DNA of 47,961 bases, from assembly GCA_036742455.1 (NCBI GenBank), contig DAINQU010000021.1, forward strand, positions 1-47,961, given 5' to 3'. Made by a program: the position numbers and the translations under genes. The stretch comes from CAIKZZ01 sp036742455. Lineage in GTDB: Bacteria; Pseudomonadota; Gammaproteobacteria; Steroidobacterales; Steroidobacteraceae. Under the pieces are notes generated by a model. It saw nothing but the letters and a program-made list of their open reading frames with translations, was not told where the DNA came from and did no database searches. Shown one piece after another: positions 25,875 through 34,288 of the stretch. The number at the start of each line of letters is the position of its first letter. The stretch's first letter is position 1.

Positions 25875-27635
25875 CTAGGTATGTTCCCAACCGGTCTTGG
25901 CACCCGCGCCCGTGGGCTTGCCCCCAGGGAGCGTCGTGCCCGCACCGCCTGACATGAAGGTGCCGATCCGATTGCCCGAGGTAATGGGCAGCGACAGCAC
26001 AGAGGGGTGCTCGGCGTCGTGGTGGATCGATACCCACGACGGTCGTTGCTGCAGTAGATGTCCTTGGGAGAGCATGTCGAACAACGTGGCCGGTGCCTCG
26101 GTGTCCGACGAGCTGACCCGTAGGGCGATGCGATGGCCCTTCTTGAACACATGCGCGATGGGCATCAGATTGATGTGGTAGCAGGAGGGGCTCGTCGTAT
26201 CCACCGGCGACGGCGTTTGGAAAGAATGGTGGTGCTGCCATGGCTTTGATTTCGCCGCATCGACGTCGCGCAGCGTGCCGCGTAGCCAACCGCGGGTAAG
26301 GAGTTTGCGCTCTCCGTTAGGACTGACGTCCCAGAGGCTCAGGAACAGCAACAACTCCGGTTCCGTCGTCGAGGCGTAGACCGTGGCCGGAATCGGCCCG
26401 ATGACCTCGCTCCGCTCCACCAACGGTGGCGATTCGAAGACGACTCCGCCACGCGAATTGAAGTTGTTGTCCTCGTAGCTGCTAGCGCCTTCATGCGGCC
26501 AGTGTTCGTGCTCGCTCAGTAGGCCGCCGCTGTGGAGATGGAATGGATGCCAGATGGTGTGGGGCAGAGGCCACTCTGACGCTTGTAGCCAACGATTATC
26601 CTCGCCGGTCACCAGCAGGTTAATCGGATCCTCCTCCAGGTAGCCCGTGTCGTTGTCTTTCAGCCAATGATCGAACCACCGCAGTGATTCGAATGCGTAC
26701 TGGTAGATCGGCCGATCCAGATAGATCGGCGGGCCGACGATCATCTTCTTCGGAGCCTGTATCTTCTCCCAGGCACGGAAGTCACCGGGCAGGTGCAGGA
26801 AGTACATGTCCCACGAAGCGCCGACCAACATCGGGATGCGGATATTCTCCAGATTCGGGTTGCGCTCCCACCAATACGGCCCATCCAGCGGGTTCATCAG
26901 TACGTCGACGATGAGTGGGTGCGCCCCGGCCTCCGGGGCGTTGACCGCGACCGCTAGTTCCGGCACCGACATGACGTCGCGATTGGTGCGCAGTTGCGCG
27001 AGGCGGCGCTGATATTCCTCCTCGCCGAGATTCTGCCGCGACCAGCCCTTGACCCGCACGCCGGCCAGTTGCTTCGACCAGTTGGTGAGGAAACTGTGGG
27101 CCAGAATGCCGCCGTGGTAGAACTTGTCACGGTAGAAATCGGTGTAGCCGTACGGTGCAAACAACGCCTTGAGCGCCGGTGGGTTGAGCGCTGCGACCTG
27201 CTTGGCACAGACCGAGAAGTACGAGGCACCGAACATGCCGATCTTGCCCGTGCACCATGGCTGAATTGCAATCCACGCGATGATTTCCGCGATGTCTTGC
27301 ACGTCACGCGGGCCGTAGTGACTGTATTCACCCTGCGAGCGTCCCGTGCCCCGGGCGTTGGCGATGACCTGTACGTACCCGCGTCGCACATAGAACTGCG
27401 GGTCACCCGCTTCGGCCTGAGCGTTTCGTCCTTGAACCGCCTGTGGCCTAGAAGGGACCGACTGCATGGCGGCGTCATAGGCGTGCACCCCAAGAAGCGC
27501 CGGGAACGTGCCCTCAGAGGCCGGTCTGAAGATATCGACCGAAATCGTCACTCCATCCGACATGGGCACGGACACATTCCGTTCGATCCGAACGTCATGT
27601 TCCCGTGGGGAAAGCCGCCAATGTTTGCCGAACAT
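25875..27635 (-). CDS. CocE/NonD-family alpha/beta hydrolase with altered His position
   Basis: 586 residues. The N-terminal alpha/beta-hydrolase domain starts near PMSDGVTISVDIFRP. ARGTGRSQGEY (oxyanion region) lies near 94-104, the nucleophile S138 in GMFGASYFS, and the acid D276 in VGASWDMY. The C-terminal X-Pro dipeptidyl-peptidase-like jelly roll runs from about 345 to the end (HINLMPIAHVFKKGHRIALRVSSS). CocE-type esterases hydrolyse esters such as cocaine; others cleave peptides or acyl chains. Where CocE has a catalytic His in a GPW-x-H motif, this protein reads GPPIYLDRP (Y305). The usual His is therefore absent from that spot or supplied elsewhere. It sits in the island's minus-strand operon, where it may deacylate the imported substrate. 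Confidence 0.85.
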   Translation of the reverse strand: MFGKHWRLSPREHDVRIERNVSVPMSDGVTISVDIFRPASEGTFPALLGVHAYDAAMQSVPSRPQAVQGRNAQAEAGDPQFYVRRGYVQVIANARGTGRSQGEYSHYGPRDVQDIAEIIAWIAIQPWCTGKIGMFGASYFSVCAKQVAALNPPALKALFAPYGYTDFYRDKFYHGGILAHSFLTNWSKQLAGVRVKGWSRQNLGEEEYQRRLAQLRTNRDVMSVPELAVAVNAPEAGAHPLIVDVLMNPLDGPYWWERNPNLENIRIPMLVGASWDMYFLHLPGDFRAWEKIQAPKKMIVGPPIYLDRPIYQYAFESLRWFDHWLKDNDTGYLEEDPINLLVTGEDNRWLQASEWPLPHTIWHPFHLHSGGLLSEHEHWPHEGASSYEDNNFNSRGGVVFESPPLVERSEVIGPIPATVYASTTEPELLLFLSLWDVSPNGERKLLTRGWLRGTLRDVDAAKSKPWQHHHSFQTPSPVDTTSPSCYHINLMPIAHVFKKGHRIALRVSSSDTEAPATLFDMLSQGHLLQQRPSWVSIHHDAEHPSVLSLPITSGNRIGTFMSGGAGTTLPGGKPTGAGAKTGWEHT

Positions 27636-27644
27636 GCCTGATCC

Positions 27645-28070
27645 TCAGACGAGTGCTGCAGCGCAAGCCTCAGCCACTTTGAGGTCGAGCTCTGCCGTCG
27701 CTCCGCTGACGCCGATTGCACCGACGCAATTCTCGTTGGCACGAAGCGGAAGACCTCCGGCCACGACCGAGAAATTGTCCATGTGCGGCATGGAGAGCAA
27801 GGAACCGGCATCGCTCGTGATGAACTGGTGCACACCGGCAGTCGGCGCGCCGGTCACGGCTGCGGTCCATGCCTTCTTGTAGGCAACCTCGTAGGTAAGA
27901 ATGCTGGCACCGTCCATACGAGCCACGGCCTTTGGCAGGCCGGACGGGTCGACAATCACGATCGACATCGGAATACCCATGGCCTTGGCCGCCTCGAGAC
28001 CGGCATCGATGGCCGCTCTCGCGCTGCTGAGGGTGATTGTGCTGGTGTTAAACGTGCTGATCGCGACCAT
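27645..28070 (-). CDS. GlcG/HbpS-family small protein
   Basis: 141 residues from the ATG at 28070 with GGGAGAG upstream; the longer frame to 28136 has no ribosome-binding site. Family marks are ITLSSARAAIDAGLEAAKAMG at the N-terminus, VDPSGLPKAVARMDGA near 40-55, AYKKAWTAA near 64, and GGLPLRANENCVGAIGVSGAT near 105-125. HbpS binds haem and senses redox in Streptomyces. GlcG-like homologues occur widely in catabolic operons without a defined role, and some help degrade corrinoids, haem-like or aromatic compounds. It is first in the minus-strand unit, 9 bp before the hydrolase gene, and reads from the shared control region. Confidence 0.87.
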   Translation of the reverse strand: MVAISTFNTSTITLSSARAAIDAGLEAAKAMGIPMSIVIVDPSGLPKAVARMDGASILTYEVAYKKAWTAAVTGAPTAGVHQFITSDAGSLLSMPHMDNFSVVAGGLPLRANENCVGAIGVSGATAELDLKVAEACAAALV

Positions 28071-28156
28071 AAAATTTGCTCTCCCCAAGTGAAATATGTG
28101 AGCGAAGTTGCCAACCAGCCGTACGGCTGACCCCATGGCCCGCTCGTCTTTGGAAC

Positions 28157-28177
28157 GATACGAGACGAGACCGTATC
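28157..28177. promoter_or_regulatory. TetR-type operator, copy A
   Basis: An inverted repeat with 6-bp arms GATACG / CGTATC around 9 bp. Read on the minus strand it begins GATACGGTCTCGTCTCG and matches copy B (28374-28390) at 15 of 17 positions. On the minus strand TTTACT - 17 bp - TATCGT frames a promoter for the HbpS-hydrolase-reductase operon, with the operator filling the spacer, a repressor position. Confidence 0.6.
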
Positions 28178-28302
28178 AGTAAACAAATGAAAAAAAAAGC
28201 CAGAAGCCGCTTGTGCGCACAGCACGCGCAGCTCGCGGAGCGAAAAACCGCGTCCTAAATGCAGAAAAACCCTTCGGAAAATTACGAAAGGCTCCTCTGG
28301 GA

Positions 28303-28345
28303 GGGAAATTTCCCGGCTTCGAGTGAAGCGGATTGTGAAATTTCC
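28303..28345. promoter_or_regulatory. Paired GAAATTTCC elements upstream of the plus-strand promoter
   Basis: GGGAAATTTCCC at 28303-28314 is a perfect 12-bp palindrome. Its core GAAATTTCC recurs at 28337-28345, 32 bp downstream (three helical turns), ending 7 bp before the -35-like TTGACG. Same-face spacing upstream of a -35 box is typical of an activator site, but no activator gene is evident nearby. Confidence 0.45.
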
Positions 28346-28352
28346 AAATTGC

Positions 28353-28393
28353 TTGACGGTTAATTTTTGATGCGATACGGTACCGTCTCGATC
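28353..28393 (+). promoter_or_regulatory. Candidate promoter with TetR-type operator copy B
   Basis: TTGACG (28353-28358), 17 bp, then TACGGT (28376-28381) as a weak -10. Operator copy B begins at 28374 with GATACGGTACCGTCTCG and contains the 10-bp palindrome ACGGTACCGT. It covers the -10, so a bound repressor would block polymerase. It would drive the 13-kb plus-strand operon beginning with the TonB receptor. Confidence 0.55.
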
Positions 28394-28536
28394 AAGGGAA
28401 AAGACTTATTTTCAGTTAAGTCTTGCAGGAGCGGATGTTCGCCGGAAGGTCGGGTTAACACGACTACGCAGAACGTCCGTTAGAAACACTGATCGCGTCG
28501 GCACGACTCGGTCTGAAAAAGGGGGAGACAGGCATG

Positions 28537-30708
28537 ATGACTCGTAAGCGGACCGCCACACTGTTTTTGGCGTTTGTCGTCACTTGCGCCACGGGAGCCG
28601 TCGGCGCGGCCGACAGCTCCTCAGCCCGGTCGACGGTGTCGAGCGGCATTCTCGAGGAGATCACGGTCACTGCCGGCAAGCGGGCGGTCAGCGAGCAGAA
28701 GGCGCCTGAGGCCGTGACGGTCGTGACAGGGGAGGAAATCGCGAATGCCGGCACCGACGTTCGCGCCCTCGTGCAACTGACCCCCTCGGTTCGGTTTGGG
28801 TACGAATCGAACGTGGCGCAGCAGTTCATTCGGGGTATCGGCACGAGTTTGGACTACGCCTGGGTGCCCGAAGCCGTGGCGATGAACGTCAACGGCGTGC
28901 AGGTCACCCGCTTTGCGAGCATATCGACGCTCTACGACGTCGAGCGAGTCGAACTGGCTCCGGGTCCGCAGGGCACTCTCTACGGTGGCGCCGCCAGCGG
29001 CGGCGTCATCAATATCGCGACCCATCGACCGACCGCCGTCCAGGAAGCGAGTGCGTCGGTCGAACTCGGCAACTACGGAACGGTCAACACGACGCTCGTC
29101 GACAATACGCCTATCAATGACAAGCTGAAGTTGCGCGCTGCCGTAAATATCTCCCGTCACGACGGCTATCAGAGCATCGGCACCGACGACGACGCGTCCA
29201 TGTCTGGACGACTGTCGGCGATCTACGATCCTAGCGACAAGGTGTCCATCTACGCGTGGGCGAGCTTCTTTCAGGATCGCAATCGTCCGGCGGCGCCGTT
29301 CTTCATCAACCCGAACTCCTCCGACCCGTGGACCATTCCCCCTGTCGGCCCTCCGTTCGGAATTCCGGCGGGTGGTCTATTCCCAGGTTCCCCGGCTATC
29401 TACTATCCCGGCAACGACCTCTCCGCCGGTCGCGCGGAGTATCACGCGTTCCTGTCCGGCGCTCAGGTGGATTTCCATCTCCCTGGCGTCCTGCTGTCCT
29501 ATCTGCCCTCGGCAGTTGTCTACACCGACCATGACTTGCGACTGATTGCCGGGTTCAAGCAGGCCTTTGACGTTGACCTCCACACATACGCCCAAGAGTT
29601 GCGCGCGACGAGCGACAACACTTCGGCGCTACAGTGGATCGGTGGTCTGTATTGGCAGAAGAATTCAACCCTGCACTCGTATCTCTTCGGGCCTTACCTC
29701 AGTGGCGGTACGGTGCCGGATGAGCGTACGAATTACTCGGCCTATGGTCAGGCAACCTATGCTGTCTCGCCAACGTTCCGCGTGACGGGTGGCGGACGAT
29801 TCTCGCGTGATCAGACCACCGCGGACAATGCGATCTTCGTCTACCCGACCTGCGCACCACCGCTCTATTGCTCCGATGGCCATTTCGTCAAGGGAACGCT
29901 GCCCTATTCGGTGGATCACGCCTGGACGCATTTCGATTGGAAGGCGGGCGTCGAATTCGATCTGACACCGAAGTCGCTGCTCTACGTGACCGCCCAGACC
30001 GGATACAACCCAGGCACCTTCACTCCGCAGCCCAGCACCCCGAGTTTTAGCAATCTCGTGAATCCACAGACGTTGACCTCGCTGGCGGTCGGCAGCAAGA
30101 ACCGGTTCTTCAACGACCGCTTGCAGATCAACGACGAAGCGTACTACTACGATTACAAGGATCTCATCGTCCAGACCTACAGCGCCGCGACCGGCGCCAA
30201 TGCGTACTTCAATGTTCCGAAGTCTCGGATCTACGGCAATGAGTTGACGGGAATTTTCCTCGCAACACCCGACGATCAGATCAACTTCGGCGTCGGACTG
30301 CTGCACGCCAAAATCGACGAATTTTCGAATAACGGGGTGGATTACTCGGGATCACAGTTGATGTATTCCCCGCAAGTCACCGTGAATCTTGGGATCCAGC
30401 ACACACAGCACGTCAGCTTCGGCGGCTCCGTGGTGGCGAATCTGTCGAGCCACTACGAGAGTGGCTTCTACAGCGGCGACTCTCTCGATCATGCCGTGAA
30501 CCCGACCCTGTTTCAGCATGCCTTCACGACGACGAACGCCTCATTGACGTATCACTCCGCAAGTGACAACTGGAGCGTCGGTATCTGGGCTCGCAATCTC
30601 GAGAATAAAGGCGTCCTCGGTGCAGCAGCCCCTGTCGCACCAGGCGTCGCAGCAAGTTTCTACGAGCCTCCACGGACCTATGGCATCCGGTTTGAGATGC
30701 GTCAGTAA
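28537..30708 (+). CDS. TonB-dependent outer-membrane receptor of the catabolic island
   Basis: 723 residues from the ATG at 28537 (GGGGGAGA 8 nt upstream; an ATG one codon earlier is possible). A Sec signal ends near GAVGAAD and a TonB box-like ILEEITVTAG follows at about 39-48. The plug includes VVTGEEIANAGTDVRALVQLTP, FIRGIGTS, VNGVQVTR, ELAPGPQGTLYGGAASGGVINI. The barrel ends YGIRFEMRQ, lacking the strictly terminal Phe but aromatic two positions earlier. Its sequence type resembles receptors for hydrophobic or aromatic substrates in sphingomonads and Steroidobacteraceae, not siderophore receptors. As first gene of the operon it probably imports the compound degraded by the enzymes that follow. 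Confidence 0.9.
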   Translation: MTRKRTATLFLAFVVTCATGAVGAADSSSARSTVSSGILEEITVTAGKRAVSEQKAPEAVTVVTGEEIANAGTDVRALVQLTPSVRFGYESNVAQQFIRGIGTSLDYAWVPEAVAMNVNGVQVTRFASISTLYDVERVELAPGPQGTLYGGAASGGVINIATHRPTAVQEASASVELGNYGTVNTTLVDNTPINDKLKLRAAVNISRHDGYQSIGTDDDASMSGRLSAIYDPSDKVSIYAWASFFQDRNRPAAPFFINPNSSDPWTIPPVGPPFGIPAGGLFPGSPAIYYPGNDLSAGRAEYHAFLSGAQVDFHLPGVLLSYLPSAVVYTDHDLRLIAGFKQAFDVDLHTYAQELRATSDNTSALQWIGGLYWQKNSTLHSYLFGPYLSGGTVPDERTNYSAYGQATYAVSPTFRVTGGGRFSRDQTTADNAIFVYPTCAPPLYCSDGHFVKGTLPYSVDHAWTHFDWKAGVEFDLTPKSLLYVTAQTGYNPGTFTPQPSTPSFSNLVNPQTLTSLAVGSKNRFFNDRLQINDEAYYYDYKDLIVQTYSAATGANAYFNVPKSRIYGNELTGIFLATPDDQINFGVGLLHAKIDEFSNNGVDYSGSQLMYSPQVTVNLGIQHTQHVSFGGSVVANLSSHYESGFYSGDSLDHAVNPTLFQHAFTTTNASLTYHSASDNWSVGIWARNLENKGVLGAAAPVAPGVAASFYEPPRTYGIRFEMRQ

Positions 30709-30818
30709 GTGCATGGCTCAGCCGGGATGACGTTGATGGTGATCGGGCACCTAGGCGTCGTCTCGGTGGACAGACGCAGTTGAGATAGTTTTCCCCTAGG
30801 GAAGTTCAGGAGACAGAC

Positions 30819-32024
30819 ATGGCGGCCAATGCAACGACGATCGGCGCAGCACGTAACGCTTCGGCGAGTTCGAGCGACTTCATCGCCCGGGCACGCGCGA
30901 TTCGAGGATTGATCGAGTCGGAAGCTGACAACGCTGAGCGTAATGGAACCGTGTCCCTCAATGTCGTCGAGGCGATGCGGGAGGCCCAACTGTTCTGGAC
31001 GCTATGTCCCCGTGAACTCGGCGGGGCCGAAGAGAGCATTTTGACGCACATGGACGTCCTTGAAGAGGTCGCCAGCGCCGACGCCTCGACCGGCTGGACC
31101 TTGATGGCCAACGCCACTGCCACGACCGTTGCGGCGACGCAATGCTCGGATGCGCATGTCGCACGGATGTTCGGCGGTTCCCGTCTTCCGGTGATGTCCC
31201 TCGCGTTCGCGCCGACCGGTCGAGCATTGCCGACGGATGACAAGTACAAGGTGGGAGGTCGATTCGGCTTTGGCAGCGGTATCGCTCATGCCGATTGGGT
31301 GAGCGGTGGCCTGATGGTGATGGACGGCAATGCTCCGCAGATGCTCCCGAACGGTATGCCGAAGGTCGTCGGCGCGTTCGTTCCACGCAGCGAGGTTCGT
31401 CTACACGGCAACTGGGACGTGACCGGTCTGCAGGGAACAGGCAGCTACGACTTCGAGATCTCCGAACAGGTCGTTCCACAGGATTGGACCTTCAATCAGT
31501 ACTTTACTGACGCACATCGTGGTGGCGCCATCGCGAAGATGGGGACGTACGCCTATGCGACCGGTGGACATACGGCAGTCGTACTTGGTATCGCGCGCCG
31601 CGCCCTGCAGGAAATTGCCGGCCTGGCGAGCAAGCGTAAGCGGCTCGGCTCTTCCGAAATGATTGCCGACAACTCGGTGTTCCGCCTTGAATTCATGCGC
31701 CATGAGGCGCTCTACCAGGCGGCCCGCGCACTCGTCCACCAGGTCTATAGCGCCGCTGAGGAAACCGCACGCAATGGCAATCCAGTATCCGCGGTGGAGA
31801 TGGCGCGCATCCGTCAGGCGGCCACGTGGGGACATCAGGTAGCGAAAGAGGTTGTCTTGTTCGCCTTCGGGGCAGGTGCATCGGCCTCGATTCGAAATCC
31901 GAGCGTCCTTGGCCGATTGCTGCGTGACATCACGGTCGCGGCGCAACACATCATCGTCGATCCGCAAACCCTCGTAGATGCCGCTCCTGAGGTCATCAAG
32001 TCATGGGTCGAGGCGCGAGCCTAG
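30819..32024 (+). CDS. Group-D flavin monooxygenase / acyl-CoA-dehydrogenase-fold protein 1
   Basis: 401 residues; CAGGAGACAGAC precedes the ATG. The N-terminal helical domain (AMREAQLFWTLCPRELGGAEES), the middle beta domain (YKVGGRFGFGSGIAHADWVSGGLM, TGLQGTGSYDFEISEQVVP) and the C-terminal helical domain (AARALVHQVY, VLFAFGAGASASIRNPSVLGRLLRDITVAAQH) follow the acyl-CoA dehydrogenase plan. The loop GLQGTGSYD and the absence of the catalytic Glu region of true dehydrogenases fit HsaA/HpaB/DszC-type two-component hydroxylases. These use reduced flavin from a separate reductase. Likely role: hydroxylation or related oxygenation of the substrate with the reductase at 25254-25829. Exact reaction unknown. 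Confidence 0.82.
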   Translation: MAANATTIGAARNASASSSDFIARARAIRGLIESEADNAERNGTVSLNVVEAMREAQLFWTLCPRELGGAEESILTHMDVLEEVASADASTGWTLMANATATTVAATQCSDAHVARMFGGSRLPVMSLAFAPTGRALPTDDKYKVGGRFGFGSGIAHADWVSGGLMVMDGNAPQMLPNGMPKVVGAFVPRSEVRLHGNWDVTGLQGTGSYDFEISEQVVPQDWTFNQYFTDAHRGGAIAKMGTYAYATGGHTAVVLGIARRALQEIAGLASKRKRLGSSEMIADNSVFRLEFMRHEALYQAARALVHQVYSAAEETARNGNPVSAVEMARIRQAATWGHQVAKEVVLFAFGAGASASIRNPSVLGRLLRDITVAAQHIIVDPQTLVDAAPEVIKSWVEARA

Positions 32025-32076
32025 CCATCCCTAGGAAGACCCGGTCCGTAGAGAGTCCCAGGTTGGCGAGAATCAA

Positions 32077-33309
32077 ATGACGAATACCGATCCGAATGTT
32101 TTAGCGTCTACACGCAGCCCGTCACCGAACGATATTTCGCGTGAGGAATTGCTGCAGCGAATTGCCGACGTCGCACCGATGCTGAAAGCGCGTGCCGAGC
32201 AAACAGACCGTGATCGTCGCGTCTCCCCGGAAAGCATGGAAGCGCTGCGAGCGGCGGGTATGTTCCGGACGTTGCAGCCGCCTCAATTCGGCGGCCTCGA
32301 GTTCGGCATTGCCGACATGATTCGGATCAACTTGATCGTAGGGGCCGCTTGCCCGAGCACTGCCTGGTGTGCAGGACAGGCGCTGATCCACAACTGGATC
32401 GTCGCGCTATTTCCGCTCGAGACCCAGCAGGAAGTGTGGGCCGATCCCGGCGCGGTCATCGCAGGGTCCTACCTGCCATCCGGTAAATGTCAGCGGGTCG
32501 CCGGCGGCTTCCATCTATCGGGAGCGTGGGCTTGGGCCAGCAACTGCGATAACGCCTCCTGGTACATCGTCGGTGCCATGGTTCCTCCCGAGGATGGTGC
32601 CGGTGCGCCGATGCCTTGTTGGTTTGTGATCCCGAGTTCGGATGCGACGATTCAGGATACGTGGTTTTCAGCCGGTCTCGCCGGCACGGGCAGCAAGACG
32701 GTCGTCGTCGACAGCCCTGTGTTCGTGCCCCAGCATCGAGTCCTGCCTCTGCCCGTGATCAATTCGACCAACGCCCCGGGTTCGAAGGTCAATTCCAATC
32801 CGATTTACCGGCTGACGTTCGCCGGGTCGGCTCCGTTCTCGCTGTCGTCTATCGTGGTGGGAATGGCGCTCGGTGGCGTGCAAGACTTCACGGAGATCGC
32901 GCGTGCCCGTGCAGGCACGCAGATCGGCGGGCCACCGCTTGCTCTGAGTGGACTGCCCCACATCCAGTTGGCGCTCTCGGAAAGCGCCGCCGCGGTTGAT
33001 GCCGCCACCACCTTGTTGCTTCGGGATGCGGCAGAACTCGAGGCGGGACTTGCGAGGGGAGAACTGCCGTCGGTCGACCAACGCATTCGAAACCGTCGGG
33101 ACCATGCCTACGCCACGAAGCTCGCGGCGCAGGCCGTGACCGGTGTCTTCGAAGCGCTCGGTGCGAATGCCGCGATGCTCTCTAACCCCGTCCAGCGTGC
33201 TTGGCGCGACGTCAACGTCGCGTCCCGCCACATCACCTTCTCATGGCCTGTGGTGGGCGGCCTATACGGGCAGCACCAACTGGGCCTCGAACCGAAGGGC
33301 GCCTACTAG
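32077..33309 (+). CDS. Group-D flavin monooxygenase / acyl-CoA-dehydrogenase-fold protein 2
   Basis: 410 residues, 52 bp after the first. N-terminal helices (ISREELLQRIADVAPMLKARA, AAGMFRTLQPPQFGGLEFG) and the beta domain (GAWAWASNCDNASWYIVGAM, GLAGTGSKTVVVDSPVFVP) follow the family plan. The end VASRHITFSWPVVGGLYG and GQHQLGLEPKGAY closely matches the HsaA type of phenol hydroxylase. HsaA converts a phenolic ring to a catechol in steroid degradation, ahead of extradiol cleavage. The VOC dioxygenase and FAA-family hydrolase in the same operon fit that order. It is a paralogue of the preceding gene at low similarity, so the two probably act on different positions or form a hetero-oligomer. Confidence 0.85.
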   Translation: MTNTDPNVLASTRSPSPNDISREELLQRIADVAPMLKARAEQTDRDRRVSPESMEALRAAGMFRTLQPPQFGGLEFGIADMIRINLIVGAACPSTAWCAGQALIHNWIVALFPLETQQEVWADPGAVIAGSYLPSGKCQRVAGGFHLSGAWAWASNCDNASWYIVGAMVPPEDGAGAPMPCWFVIPSSDATIQDTWFSAGLAGTGSKTVVVDSPVFVPQHRVLPLPVINSTNAPGSKVNSNPIYRLTFAGSAPFSLSSIVVGMALGGVQDFTEIARARAGTQIGGPPLALSGLPHIQLALSESAAAVDAATTLLLRDAAELEAGLARGELPSVDQRIRNRRDHAYATKLAAQAVTGVFEALGANAAMLSNPVQRAWRDVNVASRHITFSWPVVGGLYGQHQLGLEPKGAY

Positions 33310-33355
33310 GCGTCAGCTCTGTGTTCCACCGCATCTGAAACCTGGAGACGACACC

Positions 33356-33778
33356 GTGAATGCCCAGCCCGACACTCAGTGGTACTACGACTATTTCAAT
33401 GATGTCGACACGATGAACATCGAGCGGTTGGCGCCGTGGATGAACGACGACATCGTCGTCCGCTTCGGCAATCAGCCCGTCATCCGAGGCAAAACGATCG
33501 CGCTCGCGGCTATCGAAGGGTTCTGGAAAGGATTCAAGTCGCTGCGCCATCAGCATGGTGAGGTGGTCTCGAGGGGAAACTACACGTCCGGTGAAGCTGC
33601 GGTCACCTTCACCCTGCACGATGGCCGTGCGGTGACGATACCCGGCGTCACCATCCTCGAAATGCAGAACGGGCGCATCAGCAGACTGGGCGCCTATCTT
33701 GATTTTGGTCCGCTCTACGCGCCGCCAGGGTCAGGCGATCAGGTGACTGAGCCGGCGTTTTTCATCAAGGCTCGCTGA
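33356..33778 (+). CDS. SnoaL-like (NTF2-fold) protein 1
   Basis: 140 residues from the GTG at 33356 (CTGGAG 8 nt upstream); an in-frame extension upstream overlaps the monooxygenase and is unlikely. The NTF2/SnoaL pattern is clear: WYYDYFNDVDTMNIERLAPWMNDDI at the start, VRFGNQPVIRGKTIALAAIEGFW near 35-57, and VTIPGVTILEMQNGRISRLGAYLD near 93-116. SnoaL-like folds act as cyclases, hydratases, isomerases or binding proteins in polyketide and steroid metabolism. It is a paralogue of the next gene. Confidence 0.82.
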   Translation: MNAQPDTQWYYDYFNDVDTMNIERLAPWMNDDIVVRFGNQPVIRGKTIALAAIEGFWKGFKSLRHQHGEVVSRGNYTSGEAAVTFTLHDGRAVTIPGVTILEMQNGRISRLGAYLDFGPLYAPPGSGDQVTEPAFFIKAR

Positions 33779-33818
33779 GGCGAGACGCAACCACGTATCC
33801 AATCGGAGTAGAAGCGCC

Positions 33819-34262
33819 ATGCAATGGTGGGAAGAGTACTACCGTGATGTCGACAGTGGGCAGCTGGAACGATTTTCTCGTTGGTATGCCGACGATATCG
33901 TCTCCCGATTCGGGAATATGCCCGTCACTCAAGGAAAGGCCGAGCTCCTCGCGAGCCTCGGACATTTCTTCCAGAATTTCGAAGGGCTGAGTCACGCCTG
34001 GAACCCGGTTGTCGGCAATGCCGACGTCGCCATGGGTGAGGGTGTGTGTACCTATCATCTGAAAGACGGCCGGAGAATTGCCATCCCGGTCGTCACGGTG
34101 ATCGAGCGTCGCGAGGACGGCTTGATTCATCGATCCAGCGTGTACTTCGACGTGGCACCGCTCTTTACTCAGGGCACCGACGCCGTGGTGCCGGATCCCC
34201 ATTTCTTTATTCGCAAACATCAAGCCGGGGTTGTCCGTGGAGACGAGAGTCGATCCGCGTGA
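33819..34262 (+). CDS. SnoaL-like (NTF2-fold) protein 2
   Basis: 147 residues; GGAG lies 10 nt before the ATG. It shares the pattern of its neighbour: WWEEYYRDVDSGQLERFSRWYADDI, then SRFGNMPVTQGKAELLASLGHFF and RIAIPVVTVIERREDG. A likely catalytic or ligand pocket Asp (ADDI) and the conserved RFGN-x-P-V motif are common to both. Tandem SnoaL genes beside monooxygenases suggest successive isomerisation, hydration or cyclisation steps, or a heterodimer. The SDR start lies 26 bp downstream. Confidence 0.82.
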   Translation: MQWWEEYYRDVDSGQLERFSRWYADDIVSRFGNMPVTQGKAELLASLGHFFQNFEGLSHAWNPVVGNADVAMGEGVCTYHLKDGRRIAIPVVTVIERREDGLIHRSSVYFDVAPLFTQGTDAVVPDPHFFIRKHQAGVVRGDESRSA

Positions 34263-34288
34263 GGCCGATGGTCGAAGGGACGAACATC

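Larger units (their letters stand above)
28071..28536. promoter_or_regulatory. Divergent control region of the catabolic island
   Basis: About 465 bp between the two operons, clearly lower in GC than the genes and containing no reading frame of note. It holds two TetR-like operator copies (28157-28177 and 28374-28393), two GAAATTTCC elements 32 bp apart, a candidate plus-strand promoter (TTGACG at 28353, TACGGT at 28376) and a candidate minus-strand promoter across the first operator. The last bases carry GGGGGAGA, the receptor's ribosome-binding site. Confidence 0.65.

Noticed and set aside
30819..33309. Calling the two flavoproteins ordinary acyl-CoA dehydrogenases of beta-oxidation
   Set aside because: The HsaA-like C-terminus of the second, the flavin reductase in the island and the ring-cleavage neighbours favour two-component monooxygenases.
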